Shown here: positions 55,174-64,000 of the stretch, one piece after another
Layout: every line of letters starts with the position of its first letter
Numbering within the stretch: position 1 is the first letter of the stretch
Origin: Hordeum vulgare subsp. vulgare
Lineage: Eukaryota > Streptophyta > Magnoliopsida > Poales > Poaceae
Direction: 5' to 3'
Assembly (NCBI RefSeq): GCF_904849725.1
Contig: NC_058524.1
Location: 547,959,763-548,023,762 of the forward strand
DNA: 64,000 nt
The notes under the pieces: generated by a model
The model's database searches: none
Told to the model about the DNA's origin: nothing
Seen by the model: the letters and a program-made list of their open reading frames with translations, nothing else
Program-made: the position numbers and the translations under genes

Positions 55174-58100
55174 TAGGTTCATGCGTAGATGTCTTCTCGA
55201 GTAGAACACAAAAGTTTTTGTGGGCGGTGATGTGTGTTTTGCTGCCCTCCTTAGTCTTTTCTTGATTCCGCGGTATTGTTGGATCGAAGCGGCTCGGACC
55301 GACATTACTCGTACGCTTACGAGAGACTGGTTTCATCGCTACGAGTAACTCCGTTGCTCAAAGGTGACTGGCGGGTGTCAGTTTCTCCAACTTTAGTTGA
55401 ATCGGAATTGACCGAGGAGGTCCTTGGATGAGGTTAAATAGCAAGTCATATATCTCCGTTGTGGTGTTTGCGTAAGTAAGATGCGATCCTACTAGATACC
55501 CATGGTCACCACGTAAAACATGCAACAACAAAATTAGAGGACGTCTAACTTGTTTTTGCAGGGTATGCTTGTGATGTGATATGGCCAACGATGTGATGTG
55601 ATATATTGGATGTATGAGATGATCATGTTGTAATAGTTAATATCGACTTGCACGTCGATGGTACGGCAACCGGCAAGAGCCATAGGGTTGTCTTTAAACT
55701 AACGTTTGTGCTTGCAGATGCGTTTACTATATTGCGAGGACGTAGCTTTAGTAGTAATAGCAAGAGTAGCACGACAAACCCCATGGCAACACGTTGATGG
55801 AGATCATGATGATGGAGATCATGGTGTGACGCCGGTGACAAGAAGTTCGTGCCGGTGCTTTGGTGATGGAGATCAAGAAGCGCATGATGATGGCCATATC
55901 ATGTCACTTATGAATTGCATGTGATGTTAATCCTTTATGCAACTTATCTTGCTTAGAACGACGGTAGCATTATGAGGTGATCTCTCACTAAAATTTCAAG
56001 ACAAAATTGTGTTCTCCCCGACTGTGCACCGTTGCGACAGTTCTTTGTTTCGAGACACCACGTGATGATCGGGTGTGATAGACTCAACGTTCACATACAA
56101 CGGGTGCAAAACAGTTGCACACGCGGAACACTCGGGTTAAGCTTGACGAGCCTAGCATGTGCAGACATGGCCTCGGAACACATGAGACCGAAAGGTCGAG
56201 CATGAATCGTATAGTTGATATGATTAGCATAGAGATGCTTACCACTGAAACTATTCTCGACTCACGTGATGATCGGACTTGAGATAGTGGATTTGGATCA
56301 TGTACCACTCAAATGACTAGAGAGATGTACTTTTTGAGTGGGAGTTCTTAAGTAATATGATTAATTGAACTAATTGTCATGAACATAGTCTAATGGTCTT
56401 TGCGAATTACGATGTGGCTTGCGCTATAGCTCTACTGTTTTTATATGTTCCTAGAGAAAATTTAGTTGAAGGTTGATAGTAGCAAACTTTGCAGACTAAG
56501 TCTGTAAAACCGAGGATTGTCCTCATTGCTGCGCAGAAGGCTTATGTCCTTAATGCACCACTCGGTGTGCTGCACCTCGAGCGTCGTCTGTGCATGTTGT
56601 GAACATCCGACATACACGTTTCTCATGACTACACGATAGTTCAGTGCAAAATACTTAATGGCTTAGAAGCAAGGCGCCGAAAACGTTTTAAAACGTCACG
56701 GAACATAAGTGATGTTCTAAAGAGATGAAATTGTGATTTCATTCTTGTGCCCTTGTTAAGAGGTACGAGACCTCCAACAAAATAGATCCACAAAGTAAAG
56801 GAGAAAAGCTCAATCGTTGAGCGTGTGCTCAGATTGTGTGAGTACGACAATCACTTGAATCAAGTGGGAGTTAATCTTCCAGATGAGATAGTGATGGTTC
56901 TCCAAAGTCACTGCCACCAAGCTGTGAGAGCTTCGTGATGAACTATAACATATCAAGGATAGATACAATGATCCTTGAGCGATTCGCGATGTTTGACACC
57001 GCGAAAGTAGAAATCAAGAAGCAGCATCAATAGTTGATGGTTTGTAAAACCACTAAGTTTCAAGAAAGGCAAGGGCTAGAAGGGATACTTTGTGAAACGG
57101 CAAAACAGTTGCTGCACTAATGAAGAGACCCAAGATTAAACCCAAACCCAATACTAAGTGCTTCTGTAATGAGGGGAACAGTCACTGAGGCGGAGCAACT
57201 CTAGATACATGGTAGATAAGAAGGCTGGCGAAAGTCGAAAGAAGCATATTTGATATACATGATATTGATGTGTACTTTACTAGTACTCCTAGTAGCATGA
57301 GGGTATTGGATACCGGTTCGGTTGCTAAGTGATTAGTAACACGAAATGAAAGCTACAACATAAATGGAGACTAGCTAAAGGTGAGGTGACGATACGTGTT
57401 GGAAGTGTTTCCAAGGTTGACATGATCAAACGTCGCACGCTCCCTCAACCATCAGGATTGGTGTTAAACCTAAATAATTGTTATTTGGTGCTTTCGTTTA
57501 GCATGAACATGATTGGATCGTGTTTATTGCAATACGATTATTCATTTAAAGAGAATAATGGTTACTCTATTTTCTTGAATAATCACCTTCAATGGTTTAT
57601 TGAATCTCGATCGTAGTGTTACACATGTTCATGATATTGGTGCCAAAAGACACGAGGTAATGATGATAGTACCACTTACTTGTGGCACTGCCGCTTGAGT
57701 CATGTTGGTATAAATTGCATGAAGAGGCTCCATGCTGATGGATCTTTGTACTCACTTGTTTTTGAATCACTAGTGACATGCAAATCATACCACATGAGCA
57801 AGGCCTTGTTTTCATTGAGATGAAACAAGATAGTAACTTGTTGGAAGTGATACATTTTGATGTATGCAGTCCAATGGGTGCTGAGGCACGTAGTGGATAT
57901 CATTATGTTCTTACTTCACTGACGATTTGAGTAGATACAGGAGTATTTACTTAATGAATCAAAAGTCTGAAATATTGAAAAGTTCAATTCCGTTTCAGAG
58001 TGAAGTTCGTCGTAACAAGAGGATAAACGGTCTACGATATGATCATAGAAATGAATATCTGAGTTACGAGTTTTGGTACGCAGTTAAGACAATGTGGAAA

Positions 58101-59035
58101 TTGTTTTGCAGTTCATGCCACCTGGAACATCATAGTGTGATGATGTGTGTGGACGTCATAGCCACACACTATTTGGTATGGTGCATACTATGATGTCTCT
58201 TATCGAATTGCCACTATCGTTTATGGGTTATGCATTAAAAACAACCGCATTCACTTTAAATAGGGCACCGCGTATTTCCGTTGAGATGACACAGTATAGA
58301 CTGAGGTTTAGAGAAATCTCAACTGTCGTTTCTTGAAAGTTTGGGGCTTCGACACTTATGTGAAAAAGTTTCAGTCTGATAAGCTCGAACCCAAAGCGGA
58401 TAAATGCATCTTCATAGGATATCCAAAACAATTGGGTACATCTCCTATCTCAGATCCGAAAGCAAAGTGTTTGTTTCTAGAAATGGATCCTTTCTCGAGG
58501 AAAGGTTTCTCTCAAAAGAATTGAGTGGGAGGGTAGTAAAACTTGATGAGGTTATTGAACCATCACTTCAACCAGTGTGTAGCAGGGCGGAGGAAGTTGT
58601 TCCTGTGGCGCCTAGACCAATTGAAGTGGAAGCTGATGATGGTGATCATCAGGCATCGGATCAAGTTACTACAAGCCTCGTAGGTTGACAAGGTCGCGTA
58701 CTACTACAGAGTGGTACGGTAACCCTATCTTGGAGGTCATGTTGTTGAGCAACAGTGAACCTACGAGTTATGGAGAAAGCGATGGTGGGCCCAGATTCCG
58801 ACAAATGGCTGGAAGCCATGAAATCCGAGAGAGGATCCATGTATGAAACAAAGTGTAGACTTTGGAAGAACTACTTGATGGTCATAGGACTATTGAGTAA
58901 AAATGGATCTTTAAAACAAGACAGACGATGATGGTGATAAGTCACTATTAAGAAAAGCTCGATTTGTCGCAAAGATGTTTTCGACAAGATCAAACAGTTG
59001 ACTATGATGAGACTTTCTCACTCGTAGCGATGCTA
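55174..59035 (+). pseudogene. Decayed gag-pol of the Angela-type element
   Basis: The leader (55174 to about 55700) contains an intron-like segment from GTAAGTAAG (about 55472) to TTTTTGCAG (about 55560); BARE elements are known to make spliced transcripts. Gag and protease parts (about 55700-57600) are broken in all frames. Integrase C-terminal traces lie at 58333-58530 (KADKCIFIGYPKQLG, the usual copia block). RT lead-in traces lie at 58785-59035 (DKWLEAMKSERGSMYE) in shifting frames. The element then jumps into the 3' LTR without the rest of RT or RNase H. No protein could be made. Much older in appearance than its neighbours. Confidence 0.8.
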
Positions 59036-60646
59036 AAGGTCTGTTGTCACTTGATAACGGGATCACATCATTAGGAGAATCATGTGATGGACTAGACCCA
59101 AACTAATAGACATAGCATGTTGATCGTGTCTTTTTGTTGCTACTGTTTTCTGCGTGTCAACTATTTGTTCCTATGACCATGAGATCATATAACTCACGGA
59201 CACCGGAGGAATGCTTTGTGTGTATCAAATGTCGCAAGTAACTGGGTGACTATAAAGATGCTCTACAGGTATCTCCGAAGGTGTTCGTTGAGTTAGTATG
59301 GATCGAGACTGGGATTTGTCACTCTGTGTGACGGAGATGTATCTTGGGGCCCACTCGGTAATACAGCATCACACACAAGCCTTGCAAGCAATGTGACTTA
59401 GTGTAAGTTACAGGATCTTGTATTACGAACGAGTAAAGATACTTGCCGGTAAACGAAATTGAAATAGGTATGCGGATACTGACGATCGAATCTCGGGCAA
59501 GTAACATACCGAAGGACAAAGGGAATGACATACGGGATTATATGAATCCTTGGCACTAAGGTTCAAACGATAAGATCTTCGTAGAATATGTAGGATCCAA
59601 TATGGGCATCCAGGTCCCGCTATTGGATATTGACCGAGGAGTCTCTCGGTCATGTCTACATAGTTCTCGAACCCGCAGGGTCTGCACAATTAAGGTTCGA
59701 CGTTGTTTTATGCGTATTTGAGTTATATGGTTGGTTACCGAATGTTGGTCGGAGTCCCGGATGAGATCACGGACGTCACGAGGGTTTCCGGAATGGTCCA
59801 GAAACGAAGATTGATATATAGGATGACCTCATTTGATTATCGAAAGGTTTTCGGAGTTACCGGGAATGTACCGGGAATGACGAATGGGTGTCGGGTGTTC
59901 ACCGGGGGGCAACCCACCCCGGGGAAGCCCATAGGCATTGGGGGTGGCACACCAGCCCTTAGTGGGCTGGTGGGACAGCCCAAGAGAGCCCTATGCGCCA
60001 TAGGAAGAAAAATCAAAGAGAAAAGAAAAAAAAGAGGAGGTGGGAAAAGGGGGAAGGACTCCTCCTTCCAAACCTAGTTGGACTCGGTTTGGAAGGGGAG
60101 GGTTCCCCCCTTAGGTTCGGCCGACCCCCTTGGGAGTCCTTGGACCCCAAGGCAAGGCTCCCCCTCCTCCCCCTATATATACGGAGGTTTTAGGGCTGAT
60201 TTGACACAACTTTGCCATAGCAGCCCGACCACATATGTCCACGGTTTTACCTCTAGATCGCGTTTCTGCGGAGCTCGGGCGGAGCCCTGCTGAGACGAGA
60301 TCATCACCAACCTACGGAGCACCGTCACGCTGCTGGAGAACTCATCTACATCTCCGTCTCTCTTGCTGGATCAAGAAGGCCGAGATCACCGTCGAGCTGT
60401 ACGTGTGCTGAACGCGGAGGTGCCGTCCGTTCGGCACTAGATCGTGGGACTGATCGCAGGACGGTTCGCGGGGCGGATCGAGGGACGTGAGGACTTTCCA
60501 CTACATCAACCGCATTCACTAACGCTTCTGTTGTACGGTCTACAAGGGTACGTAGATCACACATCCCCTCTCGTAGATGGACATCACCATGATAGGTCTT
60601 CGTGCGCGTAGGAAAATTTTTGTTTCCCATGCGACGTTCCCCAATA
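59036..60646 (+). repeat. Angela-type 3' LTR, 5'-truncated
   Basis: Colinear with 53545-55159 to the end (CCCCAATA where the other has CCCCAACA). The breakpoint at about 59036 lies in AAGGT, shared with the 5' LTR position 53545, suggesting a microhomology-mediated deletion. Confidence 0.88.
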
Positions 60647-61290
60647 CTTGCCACTCTTTATCTTTTCGTCCATAAGAACTTCACCCAAAACTTGAAAACT
60701 TCACAACACGAAACTTAAACAGAAACTCGTGATAACATTAGTACAAGAAAGCAAACCACCACTTCCTTAGGTACTGTAGCAAACTTAAATTCTACTTGTT
60801 CTAATGTTGGGTTACTGTACTTTCAATCTTCCATGGCTAATACCCCCTGATACTATCCATAGTTTCATCAAAATAAGTAACCAACACAACAAAAAACAGA
60901 ATCTGTTAACAGCAGACCAGTCTGTAGTAATCTGTATGTTTCGTATACCTCTGGTACTTCAAAAATTCTGAAAGTTTACGACTGTGTGACGAATTTGTGT
61001 AAAAATCAGCAGAAAAAGGAATCAACTCAAAAGCTCTTACCGAAACAAAATGAAAATTCGTTTCGTGAGCAGAAGGTTTCTATCTTTTCCAGCATGACCA
61101 AACGATCATCCCCAAGACTAATCATAATGGTTTTGCTTGGCACAAACGCAAAAAAGAAACACAAAAAACACAATCATAACAGAATTATGAAACTGTGGAA
61201 AACACAAAACAGAAAGAAAAAGGATAGATTCGTTGGGTTGCCACCCAACAAGCGCTTTTGTTTAACGCCCTTAGCTAGGCGAAAGTAATG
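60647..61290 (-). other. Element D 3' noncoding region
   Basis: The reverse complement of B 12590-13240 with moderate divergence; it shares GTTATCACGAGTTTCTGTTT and the GGCAACCCAAC block. The poly-G tract of B is here only five long (about 60844-60848, as CCCCC). No gene. Confidence 0.75.
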
Positions 61291-61293
61291 GAA

Positions 61294-62163
61294 TCACGTA
61301 TAGTCATCTTTGGTACTCAAACCATAGGTAGTCCTCATCATAGATTCATAAGGCAGTCTTATTTTCTTTCTAGGAAATTTCTCCATGCCCTTCTTTAAAG
61401 GAAATTGAAATCTACTATTCCCTTCCTTCATATCGATGATAGCACCAATAGTCCTTAGGAAAGGTCTACCAAGAATAATGGGACATGAAGGATTGCAATC
61501 TATGTCAAGTACAATGAGATCCAGGGGTACATAGTTCTTATTTTCAACAATATGAACATCATCGATCCTCCCCATGGGCTTCTTGACAGTAGAATCCGCA
61601 AGATGCAAATTAAGAGAACACTCTTCAATCTCATGAAAACCAAGAATATCACATAAAGACTTTGGAATCGCGGAAACACTAGCACCCAAATCACACAAAG
61701 CATTGCACTCATAGTTTTTGATCTTGATTTTGATAGTAGGTTCCCACTCATCATGAAGTTTTCTAGGTATAGATACTTCTAGTTCGAGCTTTTCTTCAAG
61801 AGATTTCATCATAGCATCTACGATATGCGCGGTAAAGGCTTTGCTTTGGCTATAAGCATGTGGAGAGTTTGCAATGGATTGCATCAAAGAAGTGCATTCA
61901 AACAAGGAGCAATTATCATAATTGAATTCCTTGAAATCCAAAGTGGGAGTTTCATTACTACCCAAAATTTTGACTTCTTCTACTCCACTCTCCACACCTT
62001 TATCATCAAGATAGGTGGACTCTGAATCATCGGGGCGGTTTTCAACCAAAGTGGATTCATATCCAGCCCCTCCATAAGTAGGTTTGACACGCGAAAACAA
62101 AGATTCAAGAGGAGACACACCAAGCACTTTAAGATCTTCGTGATTTGCATCACTAGAACGCAC
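61294..62163 (-). CDS. Element D protease-like region
   Basis: 289 open codons, homologous to B's protease ORF. Acidic N-terminal linker (DDSESTYLDDKGVESGVEE), the conserved LDFKEFNYDNCSLFEC block, the active-site block LCDLGASVSAIPKSLC and CPIILGRPFLRTIGAI near the C-terminus. It ends YGLSTKDDYT. The start (ATG at 62163) is only the first Met: the frame is in register with gag upstream and separated from it by one TAA. It would cleave gag; there is no pol to release. Confidence 0.84.
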   Translation of the reverse strand: MRSSDANHEDLKVLGVSPLESLFSRVKPTYGGAGYESTLVENRPDDSESTYLDDKGVESGVEEVKILGSNETPTLDFKEFNYDNCSLFECTSLMQSIANSPHAYSQSKAFTAHIVDAMMKSLEEKLELEVSIPRKLHDEWEPTIKIKIKNYECNALCDLGASVSAIPKSLCDILGFHEIEECSLNLHLADSTVKKPMGRIDDVHIVENKNYVPLDLIVLDIDCNPSCPIILGRPFLRTIGAIIDMKEGNSRFQFPLKKGMEKFPRKKIRLPYESMMRTTYGLSTKDDYT

Positions 62164-62205
62164 CCTTTTAAACCATTCATGTCTAGCGAGAATTTGGGCG
62201 GTTCT

Positions 62206-63369
62206 TTATTTGCTCTCATTCATGGAGATACGCATAGCTTTCAAAGTTTTATCCAAGTTGATCTTGGTAGGAGCGCATATAACTTTCAAAGCATCAATAT
62301 CACAAGACATCCTACCAACACTCTTAGCCAAATCGTCTATTTTGAGTAGTTTTTCCTCTATGGACGCATTGAAAATCTTTTGAGAGTTAATGAACTCTTT
62401 GATATTACTCTCTAGATCATAGGGTAATTTGTTGTGATTTCCATAAGTGTTGCCGTAGGAATTGCCATAATTGTTAGAGGAGTTACTAGGAAAAGGCCTG
62501 GGAACATAGTTTCCTCTAAAAGCATTGTTGTTGCCAAAATTGTTCCTACCAACAAAATTCACGTCCAAACTAGCGTTGCTACTCTCAATCAAAGAAGATA
62601 GTGGCATGTCATTAGGATCTACGGTAGCGTTTCTACTAGCAACCAAATTCATCAGCTCGTCCATCTTAGCACTAAGCGAGTTAATCTCTTCTATAGCGTG
62701 CACCTTTTTGCTAGCAGACGACCTTTCAGTGTGCCACTGAGAGTAGTTAGTCATGATATTGTCTAGGAGTTTTTTAGCGTCTCCTAACGTGATTTCCATG
62801 AACGTTCCACCTGAGGCGGAGTCCAAGATATTGCGAGAAGCGAAATTCAAGCCAGCGTAAAAGATTTGTATAATCATCCACAAACTCAAGCCATGAGCGG
62901 GACAATTTCTAATCATAAGCTTCATCCTCTCCCAAGATTGTGCAACGTGTTCATAATCAAGTTGCTTGAAATTCATGATCTCGTTACGTAAGGAGATGAT
63001 CTTAGCCGGCGGAAAATACTTGGATATGTAAGCATCTTTGCACCTATCCCAAGAATCGATACTATTTTTAGGCAAAGAAGAAAACCAAGTTTTTGCGTGA
63101 TCTTGCAACGAGAAAGGAAAAAGTTTCAACTTAATCACGTCATTATCGACATCTATTTTCTTTTGCATATCGCAAAGCTCAATGAAGGTATTGAGATGGG
63201 ATGCAGCATCTTCACTAGGAAGGCCAGAGAATTGCTCTTTCATAACAAGATTCAGCAAAGCTGCGTTGATTTCATACGATTCCGCACTAGTGGCGGGAGC
63301 AATCGGAGTACTAATAAAATCATTATTATTAGTGCTCGAGAAGTCGCAAAGTTTGGTGTTTTCAGACAT
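62206..63369 (-). CDS. Element D gag
   Basis: 387 codons from ATG 63369 (MSENTKLCDFSSTNNNDFIS) to TAA 62208-62206. I chose this ATG because the 54 open codons upstream are hydrophobic leader translation and the Athila gag style begins here. The gag core, about residues 40-190, shows QFSGLPSEDAASHLNTFIEL, LFPFSLQDHAKTWFSSLPKN, DAYISKYFPPAKIISLRNEI and YAGLNFASRNILDSASGGTF. An Asn/Gly-rich segment (NSYGNTYGNHN) and a C-terminal coiled-coil part follow. The core is intact. The protein would assemble particles that could package the element's RNA if pol came from another element. Confidence 0.86.
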   Translation of the reverse strand: MSENTKLCDFSSTNNNDFISTPIAPATSAESYEINAALLNLVMKEQFSGLPSEDAASHLNTFIELCDMQKKIDVDNDVIKLKLFPFSLQDHAKTWFSSLPKNSIDSWDRCKDAYISKYFPPAKIISLRNEIMNFKQLDYEHVAQSWERMKLMIRNCPAHGLSLWMIIQIFYAGLNFASRNILDSASGGTFMEITLGDAKKLLDNIMTNYSQWHTERSSASKKVHAIEEINSLSAKMDELMNLVASRNATVDPNDMPLSSLIESSNASLDVNFVGRNNFGNNNAFRGNYVPRPFPSNSSNNYGNSYGNTYGNHNKLPYDLESNIKEFINSQKIFNASIEEKLLKIDDLAKSVGRMSCDIDALKVICAPTKINLDKTLKAMRISMNESK

Positions 63370-63577
63370 GATGTCTTCAACAAACAAACAAGCACACAAG
63401 CAAGCAAGAAACCGGCAAAGGAAAACGACAAGGGCAAGAGAAAACGGCAAAGGAGAAAGGCGAATGAAAACGACAAATGTGAAGTGGGGGAGAGGAAAAT
63501 GAGAGGCAACTGGCAACAAAAGTAAATGCAAGAGAAGAGTTTGTGAGACCTACTTGGACAGATCTTGATTTCTCCTC

Positions 63578-63637
63578 CCCGGCAACGGCGCCAGAAATAC
63601 TTCTGATGTTTGTTGTGTATCCCCGGCAACGGCGCCA
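63578..63637 (-). other. Two tandem primer-binding sites of element D
   Basis: TGGCGCCGTTGCCGGGG occurs twice on the minus strand (plus-strand positions 63621-63637 next to the LTR and 63578-63594), each preceded by ACATCAGAAGxATTTC. The repeat unit is about 43-44 bp. The LTR-proximal copy is the likely functional one. Confidence 0.82.
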
Positions 63638-63647
63638 GAAATGCTTC

Positions 63648-64000
63648 TGATGTCCGTTATGCTACTGCACAAAAGACCTTCCAGTGGCGCAAGAAATGGG
63701 CACGTTGACCATACCAGGAACCTTCTGCGTTGGTGTTCCCTCAAAGCGGAGAGGATGATGTAGCACAGCGGAGGTAAGTATTTCCCTCAGTTTGAGAACC
63801 AAGGTATCAATCCGGCGGAGGAGTATCTCAAGATCCTGCACAAACACAAAAGCTTGCACCCAACGCTATGAAGGGGTTCTCAAGATCCCTTATAGATTGT
63901 TTGCCAAGTGAGAACTGAAAGCAACAAAGTAACAAAGCAAAGTAAAAGCGGAGTTGTAAACGATGGATGTGAATAGACCCGGGGGCTGTAGTGTTTACTA
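63648..64000 (-). repeat. Element D 5' LTR (partial)
   Basis: On the minus strand this is the last 353 bp of the LTR (ends AACGGACATCA), matching the end of the B LTR through the CCTCCGCTGTGCTACATCA and GAGGGAAATACTTAC blocks. It continues beyond the window. Confidence 0.85.

Larger units (their letters stand above)
53338..60646 (+). mobile_element. Angela/BARE/WIS-type copia element, truncated and decayed
   Basis: The 5' LTR 53338-55159 starts TGTTGGAATTATGCCCTAGA, typical of the BARE/Angela/WIS group. The 3' LTR (59036-60646) lacks about the first 208 bp. The internal domain is about 3.9 kb with gag, integrase and RT traces but no RNase H. The flanks do not match: GAGGC (copia) on the left and CTTGC (element D) on the right, so the two ends probably come from different insertions or a deletion has removed intervening DNA. 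Confidence 0.88.
60647..64000 (-). mobile_element. Element D: minus-strand Athila-type gag-protease element (runs off right edge)
   Basis: Same family as B and E. Reading the minus strand: a partial LTR (64000-63648), two tandem primer sites, gag, protease, then a 3' noncoding region that stops at 60647 against the Angela LTR. No RT or integrase lies between the protease and the 3' region, as in B. The 3' LTR is not in the window. Confidence 0.87.

Noticed and set aside
55443..55560. Intron in the Angela leader as a separate finding
   Set aside because: A GTAAGT to TTTTTGCAG segment is visible, but spliced transcripts are already known for BARE elements and this copy is dead.

Overview
The window is intergenic DNA of a large-genome grass, most likely Triticeae (wheat, barley, rye or Aegilops). 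I infer this from an Angela/BARE/WIS-type LTR starting TGTTGG with a TGCCCTAGAGGCAATAATAA block, a LARD-type element with LTRs near 4.7 kb, Athila- and Tat-lineage gypsy elements, a SIRE/Maximus-type copia element and a CACTA transposon. I see no intact host gene. Almost every base can be placed in a nest of transposable elements, and most boundaries are supported by target-site duplications (TSDs) or by a reading frame that resumes on the far side of an insertion.

Layout. Level 0 is a SIRE-type copia polyprotein, present as 3-536, 2055-2573 and 52262-53337. It is interrupted by a solo LTR (537-2054) and by a Tat-lineage gypsy element 'A' (2574-52256, about 11.4 kb of its own sequence). Element A is interrupted by a minus-strand Athila-type LTR fragment 'E' (about 3136-4786), by Athila-type element 'B' (9541-39803, TSD ATAAC) and by a CACTA element (39842-46193, TSD CCT) that sits in A's RNase H gene. 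B lacks pol and carries two further insertions: a LARD (13946-26756, TSD ATGCG) and a pol-bearing Athila element 'C' (27645-37810, TSD ACCAT). To the right, a decayed Angela/BARE element (53338-60646) abuts a minus-strand gag-protease-only Athila relative 'D' (60647-64000), which runs off the window.

How the parts work together. The retroelements encode gag, protease, RT/RNase H and integrase in various states of decay. C is the only Athila copy with pol and could have belonged to a family supplying enzymes to gag-protease-only elements such as B and D (inference). A carries, antisense to pol, an open spliced frame of three exons with consistent phases, while its sense pol is full of stops. 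C carries a post-pol ORF preceded by a hairpin plus TATA cassette resembling the U3 region of its LTRs. The CACTA element carries fragments of three host genes on one strand: V-ATPase subunit A, a PMT-type methyltransferase and a TAPT1/POD1-like membrane protein. Their splice sites are preserved. The CACTA cargo, the antisense gene of A and the promoter cassette of C are the parts most worth following up.

Limits. Family names come from recognition, not from a database search. LTR divergences were not computed. Exons were called by eye from frame and GT/AG sites.
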